This document shows positions 7,777 to 16,999 of a stretch of 64,000 nt of DNA, piece after piece. This stretch comes from Treponema sp. OMZ 790 (lineage in GTDB: Bacteria; Spirochaetota; Spirochaetia; Treponematales; Treponemataceae). Each line of letters starts with the position of its first letter. The stretch's first letter is position 1. A model generated the notes under the pieces. That model was given only the letters and a program-made list of their open reading frames with translations, was not told the origin of the DNA and ran no database searches. A program made the translations under genes and the position numbers. The stretch lies in NCBI RefSeq assembly GCF_024181285.1, contig NZ_CP051201.1, forward strand, positions 310,001 to 374,000. Reading direction: 5' to 3'.

Positions 7777-9435
7777 ATGTTCAAATTTTTAAAGACATGG
7801 TATATGGTTTTATACCTTGTCTTGCAGGCCCTTTCCACTGCGTTGGAAGTAGGAGTTTCGTATGTGATGATGCTGGCAATAGACTATGCAACAAACGGAA
7901 CTATCGAAAAGCTGCACTTGTACCTCATAGGCACAGCAGCCTATCTCCTTATCTCCTTTTTGGTCGATGTTGTGACTAAAAGGGTGCACGAAAAAGCAGG
8001 TGCACAAGCGGTTTTTTCATTGAGGGAAGCCTTGATGAAAAAAATATTAACCATGAGCACCGGCGAATACGCCTCGCGCAATTCGGGGAGCTATGTTGCC
8101 TTTCTTACAAAGAATGTCGAAAAACTGGAAGAATCTTACTTTTGGACAATCTTCCGAATTTATCCTTCATTTTTACAGCTGGTAGTTTCTGTTATTTGGC
8201 TTTCGATTATGGATTGGAGACTTTCCCTCTTTGTGCTTTTTACCGGTCTTATCCAGCTCATTGTGCCCAAATTTACGGTGAAGCCTGTAGCTGAAGCCGA
8301 AAGAGACTATATTGAAAGGGGCGAAAACTACACCATTACCCTAAAAGAAATATTTTCCGCCTTTGATCTGATTAAGTCCTATAACCTTCAGGAAAAAATC
8401 GAGATTCTTCACCGCAATGCGAACACCGGTTATAAAAAAGCTTCTTTTAAAGACATGTGCATGAACGGCTTTATGGGAAGCCTAGGAGACTTACTTTCCA
8501 ACATAACCTACATAGGCGTTTTCTTTTTAGGCGCCGTTTTGGTTCTTTTGGGCTTTTTTAAAATCTCGGTAATAATAGCCGCAAGCCAGCTTGTTGTCTT
8601 TATCGTTTACCCTTTGAGTAACCTGACACGCTACATAACTTCGCTTTTAGCTTCAAAAGCGGTAATAAAAGACCTTGATGAAATTTTAAATATGGAAGAA
8701 AAGGACGGCTCTTTCAAAGATATAGAAGCAAAAACTTCCTTTGAAGATTCGATAAGTTTTGAAAATTTAAGTTTTAGCTATCCTCAAGATGGCGAGGATG
8801 AAGATTATGAAGAAAATCGAGGTGCTTTTCCTGCCTTAAAAAATATAAATCTTAGCGTAAAAAAAGGCGAAAAGGTTTTAATTGTCGGGGAAAGCGGTTC
8901 GGGAAAGTCCACTCTTTTAAGCCTTTTATATAAAAAATTTACCGGCTATGAGGGGCTTATAAAAATAGACGGAACGGACATCCGCAAGATTCCCGATGCC
9001 TCTTATTTTAAGCTTGTTTCGGTAGTGCATCAGTCTCCCTTTATCTTTGACGATACAATCAAAAACAATATTGCCCTTTATGAAGAAATAAGCGATGAAA
9101 GAATAAAAGAGGCTTGTAAAAAAGCCGGCTTGCAAAGGTTTATCGATGGCCTTCCTCTCGGACTTGAAACAAGGATAGGCGAGGGAGCCTCGAAAATTTC
9201 AGGCGGAGAAAAACAGCGCATAGCCATTGCAAGGGCATTGGTAAAGGATTCCCCAATTCTTTTGATGGATGAAGCAACCTCCGCCTTAGATAAGGAAACA
9301 AGTGCCGAAATAGAAAATACCGTGTTATCCCAAAAGGAACTAACCTGTATAATAATTTCGCACCATGTAAGCGAAGCCTTAAAGGCTAGGGCGGACAAGA
9401 TTATTACCGTAAAAGACGGATCAGCCGATATTTAG
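7777..9435 (+). CDS. ABC exporter half-transporter (permease-ATPase fusion)
   Basis: A 552-aa exporter subunit of the type I (MsbA/CydC-like) architecture: six predicted membrane helices in residues 1-290 and a C-terminal ATPase with Walker A GESGSGKST near 375, signature ISGGEKQR near 475, Walker B LLMDEAT near 496 and switch His in ISHHVSEA. The start ATG 7777 has GGAGG 6 nt upstream; a longer reading from 7717 runs through the leader hairpins and is rejected. GC content and codon use look like the core genes here, unlike the ABC gene at 5913. It may work as a homodimer or with that neighbour; substrate unknown. Confidence 0.92.
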   Translation: MFKFLKTWYMVLYLVLQALSTALEVGVSYVMMLAIDYATNGTIEKLHLYLIGTAAYLLISFLVDVVTKRVHEKAGAQAVFSLREALMKKILTMSTGEYASRNSGSYVAFLTKNVEKLEESYFWTIFRIYPSFLQLVVSVIWLSIMDWRLSLFVLFTGLIQLIVPKFTVKPVAEAERDYIERGENYTITLKEIFSAFDLIKSYNLQEKIEILHRNANTGYKKASFKDMCMNGFMGSLGDLLSNITYIGVFFLGAVLVLLGFFKISVIIAASQLVVFIVYPLSNLTRYITSLLASKAVIKDLDEILNMEEKDGSFKDIEAKTSFEDSISFENLSFSYPQDGEDEDYEENRGAFPALKNINLSVKKGEKVLIVGESGSGKSTLLSLLYKKFTGYEGLIKIDGTDIRKIPDASYFKLVSVVHQSPFIFDDTIKNNIALYEEISDERIKEACKKAGLQRFIDGLPLGLETRIGEGASKISGGEKQRIAIARALVKDSPILLMDEATSALDKETSAEIENTVLSQKELTCIIISHHVSEALKARADKIITVKDGSADI

Positions 9436-9521
9436 AAGCGGAAAAGCGCTATTTGCAAAACTTAAAAATTCATTAGTGAAAAGGCTTTTATTTTTTTGCA
9501 AATTGTGCTAACATTCTTTTT

Positions 9522-10592
9522 ATGGCTAATGATAACTTGTACACGCGCAAGATAGAACCTGCACCCGATAAGCCTGTCCAAAACGGAAAATCGAATTTCG
9601 GAACCTTTTCAGGCTGCTTTAAAAAATTCGATATAAAAGGGCTCTATCGGGTTTTCGGTAATTTGCCCCTCCCTAGGATAATTTCCAATGCCCGAATTTC
9701 GGGAACGATGAGGTTTTTGTTTTGCGATGATGAGATAATAGGCGAAATGGCCTTTTTTTCGTGCTATATCTTCTCCTTTATGGAAACAACCTTTTGGGTT
9801 CGTAAAACTCAGCAAAAATATGCTTACCGGCAGTACTTGCCGGGCGGTTTTATTCATATTCCTAAGCACATAAGCTACAGTGTTACAGCCTGCCGGAAAC
9901 CTTATAGATATGCCCGTATCTTTTCCCGTCTTTCCCACGGGAAGCTTCATGCCGACTTTGACTTTTTGGCTCATGATTCCCGCCCCTCATGCGAGGGCCG
10001 CCTCGATTTGGATATTCGGGATAAGGATGCGGCTGATTTTTCCTGCGTAATTCCCAACTATGTAAGCCGGCGCTGTATGGCCATGTACATGCAGACCGGT
10101 ACCGTAAAGGGCTGGATAAGTTTGGGTTATAACGAAGACATTCAGCTAAAAAAAGAGACAGCCGTAGGGGTTTTTGATGTAAGAAAGGCTTACACCGGGT
10201 TTAGGGCAAAGCGTACCCTTGTAAACGGTCTCGGCAAACTCGACGGCAAATCCTTGGTTTTTTATCTCGCAAATTCGATAGCTGCCGACAGTAATAAATA
10301 CAACGACAACATAATGCTTTATGACGGGAAACGCACTCCGCTTCCGCCTGTTAAAATAACACGCCCCTTTGGAATTATGGGAAAGTGGATAATACAGGAC
10401 ACCGAAAGCATGGTAGACCTTGTGTTTCTTCCTATTTCAAAGAACTACAAGCGTGTAAATGCCGCCGTTTTTAGGACAGAGTACAGCACCGTTTACGGTC
10501 ATTTTGAAGGAACCCTTTTGACTGCCGACGGAGAAGAGCTAAAGCTAAAGTCCTTTCCCGGCATTGCCAAAAAATACAATCTTAGAATATGA
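9522..10592 (+). CDS. DUF2804 family protein
   Basis: A 356-aa protein matching the DUF2804 family, whose function is not established. It has no signal peptide or membrane segment. The C-terminal block GEELKLKSFPGIAKKYNLRI is typical of the family end. No ribosome site precedes ATG 9522. Instead TG-C-TAACAT (9506-9514), an extended -10 box, ends 7 nt before the ATG, suggesting a leaderless mRNA, although the -35 region is poor. Its stop overlaps the next gene's ATG by 4 nt (ATGA), so the two are translationally coupled. Confidence 0.8.
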   Translation: MANDNLYTRKIEPAPDKPVQNGKSNFGTFSGCFKKFDIKGLYRVFGNLPLPRIISNARISGTMRFLFCDDEIIGEMAFFSCYIFSFMETTFWVRKTQQKYAYRQYLPGGFIHIPKHISYSVTACRKPYRYARIFSRLSHGKLHADFDFLAHDSRPSCEGRLDLDIRDKDAADFSCVIPNYVSRRCMAMYMQTGTVKGWISLGYNEDIQLKKETAVGVFDVRKAYTGFRAKRTLVNGLGKLDGKSLVFYLANSIAADSNKYNDNIMLYDGKRTPLPPVKITRPFGIMGKWIIQDTESMVDLVFLPISKNYKRVNAAVFRTEYSTVYGHFEGTLLTADGEELKLKSFPGIAKKYNLRI

Positions 10593-11284
10593 TGATTAAA
10601 ATAGAAGGGATCGAAATCGAATGGGCCGAATCCAAGGGGCGGAAACTCAGGCTTACCATATCGCCCAAAACGGCCATTCCCTGTATCCATGTTCCTAAAA
10701 ACTATCCTCAAAGCAAGGCCCTGAACTTTGTTAAAGAAAACATCGCATGGATTAAAAAACATCAATCACGAATTGAGGAAAAGATTTTTAAGAAAAATGT
10801 AAAGGCCTCATTGAAGGACGGCTCTACTGTAAGTTTATGGGGGGCTGATTATAAGATCAAAATACTGCGTGCCAAAAAAAACGCAAGCGTTGCAGTCGAT
10901 GACGATTTTATCTATTTAAAAGAACCTCCCGGAGCCGATCCCAAAAAACGCCCTTCAATTTTGAACCGCCTCTATAAAAAAGAGCTGGAGCTCTATGTTG
11001 AAGAAATCCTCCCGCTTTGGGAAGCCAAGATAAAAGAATCCGCCTCCCAGATAAAATACAGGGATATGAAAAGCAAGTGGGGCTCATGCAATTCTTATAC
11101 CGGCATAATCACCTTAAACACAAAACTCGCCGCCCTCCCTTGCGAATGTGCCGAAATGGTGCTGGTTCACGAGTTTGTTCATTTTAAAGAAAGGCTCCAC
11201 AACGACCGCTTTAAGCGCTACATGACCAAATACCTCCCCGATTGGAAGGAAAGGGTAAAGATGTTAAATTCGGAAGACTATTAG
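10589..11284 (+). CDS. YgjP-like (DUF45) metal-dependent hydrolase
   Basis: A 231-aa protein of the YgjP/DUF45 (M48-like) family. The zinc motif HEFVH is near residue 190, followed by a third-ligand His in LHNDRFK about 10 residues later. The family also shows the conserved KSKWGSC segment (near 152-158), a hallmark of YgjP proteins. Cytoplasmic, with no signal peptide. Members are predicted metallopeptidases and the physiological substrate is unclear. It overlaps the DUF2804 gene by 4 nt and is probably the second gene of a two-gene operon. Confidence 0.88.
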   Translation: MMIKIEGIEIEWAESKGRKLRLTISPKTAIPCIHVPKNYPQSKALNFVKENIAWIKKHQSRIEEKIFKKNVKASLKDGSTVSLWGADYKIKILRAKKNASVAVDDDFIYLKEPPGADPKKRPSILNRLYKKELELYVEEILPLWEAKIKESASQIKYRDMKSKWGSCNSYTGIITLNTKLAALPCECAEMVLVHEFVHFKERLHNDRFKRYMTKYLPDWKERVKMLNSEDY

Positions 11285-11365
11285 ATTTTTATCATAGTTT
11301 AATTTAAGCATCATGCTTTGTGCTAATCGTTGAAGTCTTGTATTCCCTCTCTGATGAATTAAAAA

Positions 11366-11409
11366 CAAAGTAACCTTATTTACTTATAATTTGTTTTACC
11401 CTTACTTTG
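11366..11409 (+). promoter_or_regulatory. Inverted repeat around a -10 box before the repeat lipoprotein
   Basis: CAAAGTAA (11366-11373) and TTACTTTG (11402-11409) form an 8-bp inverted repeat that brackets a TATAAT at 11385-11390. The -35 is weak. The layout suggests an operator overlapping the promoter of the lipoprotein at 11455. Confidence 0.4.
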
Positions 11410-11454
11410 CATCATTATTTTTAACTAACAATGGTGCAATTTAGGAGTCCCCTC

Positions 11455-13476
11455 ATGAAAAAACTGACAAAACTTGCATTTATAGGTTTAATCCTCTTTT
11501 TATTTTTAACCGATTGTGATCATAAAACCCTTTCTAAACAAGAAGACATAAATAACGAGTTAAAAAAAGTTGTGCTTGAAATCAAAAACAAAGAAAACAT
11601 AACGGCAGGAGAGCTAAGGCAAGAAGACATAAGGGCCTATGGTTTTAATGCCAATGTTTATGCAATAAATTACGAAAAAATAGAAGCTGACAGCGAAAAA
11701 AGAGAGGTCTACATTACCGTATCATTAAAAAAAGCGGGAACGGAGTCGGTATCAAAGGTTTTTACTATAATCGGATTTAAAGCTCCGGAGCAAAACCTAA
11801 GTGATCAAGAGCTTATAAACATTGAAGCCGATAAGGTAGTATTAAGCATTCCGGATATCGAAAAAATAAGCTTTGATGAGCTTACAACAGACAAGCTTAT
11901 TGCATCGGGATATAAAAAACAATATTCTATACAATACATTGCAAAAAAATATAATTCACAAAAAAAAGAAGTAGAAATCACCTTTTATCTTACAAAGAAT
12001 CATCTAAGATCTAAAATCAGAACCTTTACAATCAGCGGCTTTAAAGAATCTCTCCCTCCTCAAGGGCTTATCGACATAAAAGAAGAATATCTCTTTTCGG
12101 CCCTTTCCTTGACCGAAACAAAGATTACCGCCTCAGCCGCTGCAAAAAAAATTAAAGAAGCCTCAAATAAAACCATAGGTAATTTTATTTTTGAAGAAAA
12201 TAAAATTCTTAACTATGACGATAAAAAAGGGATCTTTACGGTTTATATAAAGGGAACATACAAAGAAAAACCGTTCAGCAAAAAAATGAGAATAAGCGGC
12301 TTTTCTCATCCTTATGTTAATCCGCCCGAATCGGTTTATAAAAAAGATTTGGATTTTACCGCAGGTATTGAAGAAAATCTTTTAATTGATGACTACATTC
12401 AAAGAGCAAATTCCGATATTGAAAATTTCTTTAAAGAAAGCTTATCCTTTATGCTTCATAAAGGGAACCGATTATTCAACGAAATAATCATTTTAGGTGA
12501 CCATGATTCATATAATATGACAGCCGAACTCGAAAAAATAGATAATACCACTTTAAAAATTATACCTATTTTTAACATAAAATATAAGCTAAAAACCGAT
12601 ACGGATAAAACGGAAAAAGAAGAAATAGAAACTTTCAGTCTGGCCGGGTTTTTACAGCCTGTAAAGTATTTTAGCGAAAATGATGTTTATATTCATATCT
12701 TAAATGAATTAAACAAACGTAATGACGTTGTAAAAGTTTATCCTCACCGCTTTGCATCGGAATTTTATGCAAACGCCGTTGTAACGGGCAGGCCACCCAA
12801 AGAATTATTTAACGATTCGGCAATAGAAAAATACCGAAAACTTTACACTGAAAAAAAACCGAATAAGTATTTAACTTTTGACGGGCTCAATATAGGAATT
12901 TCAGAACCTCGAAATGGAGGAATTGAAGTTGATGATTATGAAGGCTCTTTATCATTAACTTATTATGTTGCTTCAAACAAGATAATCGGTGATACAGATA
13001 ATATAAATTTTGCATTAAGGCAAAATACCGTAAAAGTAACAGGCTTTAGACAGGTAAATGAAGAAACAATAAAAGATTTATTCGGTTTTTCTATCGTAAA
13101 AAGCAATGACAAAGACGGAAACCCGGGAACTCTTAATTCGTGGAGAAAAAAATACATACCGGAAAATATGTATCTCGTGCGGGAACAAGGAAATAAAGGG
13201 GAAAATGATTGGCTGACATTCTCCAATACGGCTTTGGACTATGAAAATAACAGCGGTTTTATTTTAAGCCTTAATGGGGATGCAAATTTACATGAACTTT
13301 TAGCAAATCCGATCAATAAGTTTTTATCGGTAGGACGAAGCGGTGAGCTGCTCCTTATTACACGCATAAACTTAAAAAAAGAACGCCAAAGTGACTATCT
13401 TGAAATAAAAATGAATTTTTTAGGTACCGGAGAACCTATTACCCTTATTAGAAATCCATATATCCCAAGAAATTAG
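11455..13476 (+). CDS. Lipoprotein with repeated Lipoprotein_17-like domains
   Basis: A 673-aa protein starting at ATG 11455, 9 nt after TAGGAG. Signal peptide with a hydrophobic core (LAFIGLILFLFL) and lipobox FLTDC predict a lipid-anchored envelope protein. The mature part has at least four related units of about 85-100 residues, each ending in a TxSGF or TIIGF turn (FTIIGFKAP, FTISGFKES, MRISGFSHP, FSLAGFLQP, VKVTGFRQV). This pattern resembles the Lipoprotein_17 family of variable surface proteins of mycoplasmas. The last 180 residues form a separate, non-repeated region. Likely a surface protein; ligand unknown. Confidence 0.75.
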   Translation: MKKLTKLAFIGLILFLFLTDCDHKTLSKQEDINNELKKVVLEIKNKENITAGELRQEDIRAYGFNANVYAINYEKIEADSEKREVYITVSLKKAGTESVSKVFTIIGFKAPEQNLSDQELINIEADKVVLSIPDIEKISFDELTTDKLIASGYKKQYSIQYIAKKYNSQKKEVEITFYLTKNHLRSKIRTFTISGFKESLPPQGLIDIKEEYLFSALSLTETKITASAAAKKIKEASNKTIGNFIFEENKILNYDDKKGIFTVYIKGTYKEKPFSKKMRISGFSHPYVNPPESVYKKDLDFTAGIEENLLIDDYIQRANSDIENFFKESLSFMLHKGNRLFNEIIILGDHDSYNMTAELEKIDNTTLKIIPIFNIKYKLKTDTDKTEKEEIETFSLAGFLQPVKYFSENDVYIHILNELNKRNDVVKVYPHRFASEFYANAVVTGRPPKELFNDSAIEKYRKLYTEKKPNKYLTFDGLNIGISEPRNGGIEVDDYEGSLSLTYYVASNKIIGDTDNINFALRQNTVKVTGFRQVNEETIKDLFGFSIVKSNDKDGNPGTLNSWRKKYIPENMYLVREQGNKGENDWLTFSNTALDYENNSGFILSLNGDANLHELLANPINKFLSVGRSGELLLITRINLKKERQSDYLEIKMNFLGTGEPITLIRNPYIPRN

Positions 13477-13502
13477 CTTAGAATAAAGTTTTAAATTTGA
13501 TA

Positions 13503-13531
13503 TTGCTTCTAATTCCATATTTTGATATAAT
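13503..13531 (+). promoter_or_regulatory. Promoter of the M18 aminopeptidase
   Basis: TTGCTT (13503-13508), 17 bp, TATAAT (13526-13531). The leader is about 35 nt with AAGGAG before the ATG. Confidence 0.6.
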
Positions 13532-13573
13532 CCTCAACACCAATATATTAGAATAATTAAGGAGCCTAAATAT

Positions 13574-14866
13574 ATGAAAAAAGCGGAAGCATTGATGAAG
13601 TTCATCGACAAGAGCCCCTCAGTTTACCATGCAATCAAAAATGCAGGTGAATTCTTAGAAGCAAAGGGCTTTGTTCATTTAAACAGAGAAGACACCTTTG
13701 AGCTAAAACCTCAAGGAAGATATTTTGTAACAAATAACGGAAGTGCCTTGATTGCATGGCAGATGCCTAAGTCAGGTAATGCAGAAAACGGGTTTAGGAT
13801 TGTAGGAAGCCACAGCGATTCTCCCACCTTCCGCATAAAGCCCAATCCCGAAATTAAGGTAAACAACCATTATTTAAAACTAAACACCGAAGGCTACGGA
13901 GGGGTTATCCTTTCAACCTGGTTTGACAGGCCCCTTTCGGCAGCAGGAAGGGTCGTAATAAAAACGGACGACCTTTTAAGGCCTGAAGTTAAGCTTATCA
14001 ACTTCGATAAAAACCTTTTGACAATTCCGAGCCTAGCCATTCACATGAACAGGGAAGTAAATGACGGCTATAAATACAATAAGCAAAAGGACACCCTTCC
14101 ATTAGTTGCTTTGATAAACGAAAAGCTTGAAGAAAAGGGCTTTTTGATGAACCTTATCGCCGAAGAAGCAGGCGTAAGTGTGGACAAGATTTTGGACTTT
14201 GATCTCTACCTTTACGACAGACAGCCGGGCTGTTTTGTCGGAGCAAACAACGAATTCTTCTCGGTCGGAAGAATCGACAACCTCGGAATGGCCTGTGCCT
14301 CCATCGATGCCCTAGGCGATGCCCTTCCTTCAAACTTTGTGCAGGTTGCAGCCATTTTCGACAACGAAGAGGTCGGCTCAAGGACAGCTCAGGGAGCAGG
14401 CAGCCCCTTCCTCCACGACACATTGCAAAGAATAATAGTTGCAACCTCAAAGGGAAATGCCTTCGAAGAATTGCAAAAGGCCTTGGCCAAGTCCTTCTTG
14501 GTTTCAGCCGATCAGGCCCATGCCCTTCATCCCAACTACACGGAGAAAAACGATATTACAAACTTCCCCCTGATGAATAAGGGGCCGGCCGTTAAGGTCG
14601 CCGCTTCCATGAGCTATACAACGGACGGAATATCGGGCGGAATCTTTAAAGATATCTGTGCAAGGGCAGGAGTTCCCTGTCAAAACTATGTAAACCGCTC
14701 GGATGTTGCAGGAGGCTCGACCATAGGCCCGATTTCTCTTTCTAACCTTAACATAAAGAGCGTCGATATCGGAAACCCCATCCTCGGTATGCATTCCGTG
14801 CGCGAACTTGGAGGCACCGAAGATCAAGAATACATTACAAAGGCCTTTGCAGAGTTTTATAAATAG
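13574..14866 (+). CDS. M18 family aminopeptidase
   Basis: A 430-aa metallo-aminopeptidase of family M18 (aspartyl aminopeptidase-like), which removes N-terminal residues from peptides in the cytoplasm. Zinc ligands are visible in GSHSDSP (near residue 78), DNEEVGSRT (near 263-270, with the catalytic Glu pair), SADQAHALHPNY (near 312) and GMHSVRE near the end. Length is normal for the family. AAGGAG lies 9 nt before the ATG. It is followed after 30 bp by mnmG in the same direction and may share its transcript. Confidence 0.93.
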   Translation: MKKAEALMKFIDKSPSVYHAIKNAGEFLEAKGFVHLNREDTFELKPQGRYFVTNNGSALIAWQMPKSGNAENGFRIVGSHSDSPTFRIKPNPEIKVNNHYLKLNTEGYGGVILSTWFDRPLSAAGRVVIKTDDLLRPEVKLINFDKNLLTIPSLAIHMNREVNDGYKYNKQKDTLPLVALINEKLEEKGFLMNLIAEEAGVSVDKILDFDLYLYDRQPGCFVGANNEFFSVGRIDNLGMACASIDALGDALPSNFVQVAAIFDNEEVGSRTAQGAGSPFLHDTLQRIIVATSKGNAFEELQKALAKSFLVSADQAHALHPNYTEKNDITNFPLMNKGPAVKVAASMSYTTDGISGGIFKDICARAGVPCQNYVNRSDVAGGSTIGPISLSNLNIKSVDIGNPILGMHSVRELGGTEDQEYITKAFAEFYK

Positions 14867-14896
14867 ATTTTGATAAATTAAGAGATTGATGAGTAA

Positions 14897-16783
14897 ATGT
14901 ATAGATTTTCCGATTATGACGTAATCGTCGTAGGAGCAGGGCACGCAGGCATTGAAGCCGCCTTAGCTTCCGCCAGAATGGGGGAAGCAACCCTGCTCAT
15001 TACCCAAACCCTTGACAGCGCAGGCCGCCTTTCGTGTAATCCTTCGATAGGCGGTATCTCCAAGGGAAACATAGTCCGCGAGATAGATGCTCTGGGCGGA
15101 GAAATGGGTCGTCTCGCCGATGCCTCGATGATTCAGTACAGGCTTTTAAACAAGAGCCGGGGCCCTGCAGTACAGGCTCCGCGAGTTCAAGCCGATAAAT
15201 TCCTTTATTCTCAACTTGCAAAGCACGCGATTGAGCTTGAAAAGAACCTCCATGTTTTTCAGGATACCGTCATCGACATAATTTCTTCAAACACAAATGA
15301 GTCGGGCTATGTCGAAAGGGGGAGCGTTCAGTGTGTAAGGACGGAAAGGGGAAGAGAATTTTCCGCTAAGGCTGTAGTCCTTGCAACAGGCACATTTATG
15401 GAAGGGAAGATTTACATAGGCGAGTACGAATCCCCTGATGGAAGATTGGGAGAAAGGGCAGCCCTCGGCCTCGGCCCTGCCTTGGCAAAAAAAGGTTTTA
15501 CCGTCGGGAGACTTAAAACGGGAACGCCCATGCGTATTCTCCGCCGCTCCTTTGATCCTTCCCTTACCGAAGAACAGGAGGCCGATGAGATTATGCGCCC
15601 CTTTTCTTTTGCAAATGCCGAAATACACAGACCCTATGCCAAGTGTTACATCACCCACACAAACAGCGAAACCCACGATATAATAAGGGAGAACCTTCAC
15701 AGGGCAGCCCTTTTTTCGGGTAAGATCACGGGTACGGGAGCCCGCTACTGCCCTTCCATCGAAGATAAGATTAAAAAGTTCCCCGAACGGGACCGCCACC
15801 ATGTCTACATAGAACCTGAAGGCCTAAACACGGAAGAGCTTTATATAAACGGGCTTTCTTCTTCCCTCCCTGAAGATGTTCAGGATAGGATGATAAGAAC
15901 CATTCCCTGCTTTAAGGACGTAATAATTACGCGCCCGGCCTATGCCGTAGACTATGCCTATGTTTCGCCCATTCAGCTTTCATCGGACCTTCAAACCCGC
16001 CGTATCGAAGGCCTCTTTTTGGCAGGGCAAATTAACGGAACCTCAGGCTATGAAGAAGCCGGAGGGCAAGGCATAATAGCCGGTATAAATGCAGCCCTTT
16101 TTTCGCGTTCTCTAAAATTTAAGGATGAAAAATATGTTCCCTTTGTGCTAAAGAGGGATGAGGCCTATATAGGCGTTATGATAGATGACCTTGTAACCCA
16201 AGGTGTGGATGAGCCCTACCGAATGTTTACCGCCCGTGCGGAGTACAGGCTTAACCTAAGACACGACACAGCCGATGAAAGACTCACCGAAAGGGCCTAC
16301 CAAATAGGCCTTCAAACCAAGGAGGCTTCCGGCCGCCTAAAGGAAAAGCTTTTAAAGAGAGAAAAAATAATCTCAGGTTGGCAGGATATAAAAATTACGA
16401 GGGAGCTTGTATCGGAGCATCCTGAGCTTAAAAACCATATCGGGAAGAGCCTTGCCGAAGCCCTCCATGACCCTCAAGTTTCCCTTGAATGTATCAGTGA
16501 AATAGATAAAAGCTCTCATACTTACAGTGCAGAACTTTTAGAATCGGCCGAGCTTGAAATAAGGTACGAGCACTACATAGCCGTTCAAAACAGGAAGATA
16601 GCTAAGGTTAAGCGTATGGAAAACACCAAGATTCCTCCCGATTTTGACTATGATGCAGTCTCAGGCCTTTCTACCGAATCAAGAAACCGCCTAAAAGAAG
16701 TCCGCCCCGAAACCATAGGTCAAGCAAGCAGGATTAGGGGGATTAGGCCTTCGGATGTTATGCTTTTGTCTATACTCTTGTAA
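14897..16783 (+). CDS. mnmG: tRNA uridine-34 carboxymethylaminomethyl modification enzyme, FAD subunit
   Basis: A 628-aa GidA/MnmG that with MnmE installs the cmnm5 group on U34 of tRNAs reading two-codon boxes. The dinucleotide-binding motif is VVGAGHAGIEAA near residues 10-21, followed by SCNPSIGGISKG (near 50) and the second FAD block GLFLAGQINGTSGYEEAGGQG near 370-390. The C-terminal helical MnmE/tRNA-binding domain is present (EARYEHYIAVQ-like ELEIRYEHYIAVQNR). Full length. The ribosome site is weak. It follows the aminopeptidase by 30 bp. MnmE is not in the window. Confidence 0.97.
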   Translation: MYRFSDYDVIVVGAGHAGIEAALASARMGEATLLITQTLDSAGRLSCNPSIGGISKGNIVREIDALGGEMGRLADASMIQYRLLNKSRGPAVQAPRVQADKFLYSQLAKHAIELEKNLHVFQDTVIDIISSNTNESGYVERGSVQCVRTERGREFSAKAVVLATGTFMEGKIYIGEYESPDGRLGERAALGLGPALAKKGFTVGRLKTGTPMRILRRSFDPSLTEEQEADEIMRPFSFANAEIHRPYAKCYITHTNSETHDIIRENLHRAALFSGKITGTGARYCPSIEDKIKKFPERDRHHVYIEPEGLNTEELYINGLSSSLPEDVQDRMIRTIPCFKDVIITRPAYAVDYAYVSPIQLSSDLQTRRIEGLFLAGQINGTSGYEEAGGQGIIAGINAALFSRSLKFKDEKYVPFVLKRDEAYIGVMIDDLVTQGVDEPYRMFTARAEYRLNLRHDTADERLTERAYQIGLQTKEASGRLKEKLLKREKIISGWQDIKITRELVSEHPELKNHIGKSLAEALHDPQVSLECISEIDKSSHTYSAELLESAELEIRYEHYIAVQNRKIAKVKRMENTKIPPDFDYDAVSGLSTESRNRLKEVRPETIGQASRIRGIRPSDVMLLSILL

Positions 16784-16805
16784 ATATGCGGGCATCTTCT
16801 GTGTT

Positions 16806-16925
16806 ACTTCACCAAAAACAGTCCTCGACGTGCAAAAAGCACGCCTGCGGGTGTTTTTTGTTCATGCCTTGAATCTGCTCCGCCTATTTACAAGAGGCTA
16901 AAACAGCAAAGGTGTTTTAGTGAAC
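16806..16925. other. Hairpin-rich intergenic segment after mnmG
   Basis: The 216-bp gap between mnmG and the TPM gene holds TTCACCAAAAACA (16808-16820) and its near-complement TGTTTTAGTGAA (16913-16924) about 90 bp apart. Between them is a CGTGC-AAAAA-GCACG hairpin (16829-16843) and a perfect CTAAAACA/TGTTTTAG hairpin (16898-16920). It may be a decayed MITE or a structured 3' region; no gene is seen. Confidence 0.4.
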
Positions 16926-16999
16926 TCGGCATTTGAATAAGGATTATACGGCTTGTGATTTTTATTTAAACATGATAGAATAAACTTCGGAGATAATTT

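Noticed and set aside
7653-7979. 108-codon frame MEGFLIPASTLTNV... ahead of the second ABC gene
   Set aside because: It runs through the leader hairpins and the ABC coding start, has no ribosome site and no recognisable pattern.
14154-14450. Arg/Leu-rich antisense frame in the aminopeptidase gene
   Set aside because: Composition is that of a shadow frame; no start signals.
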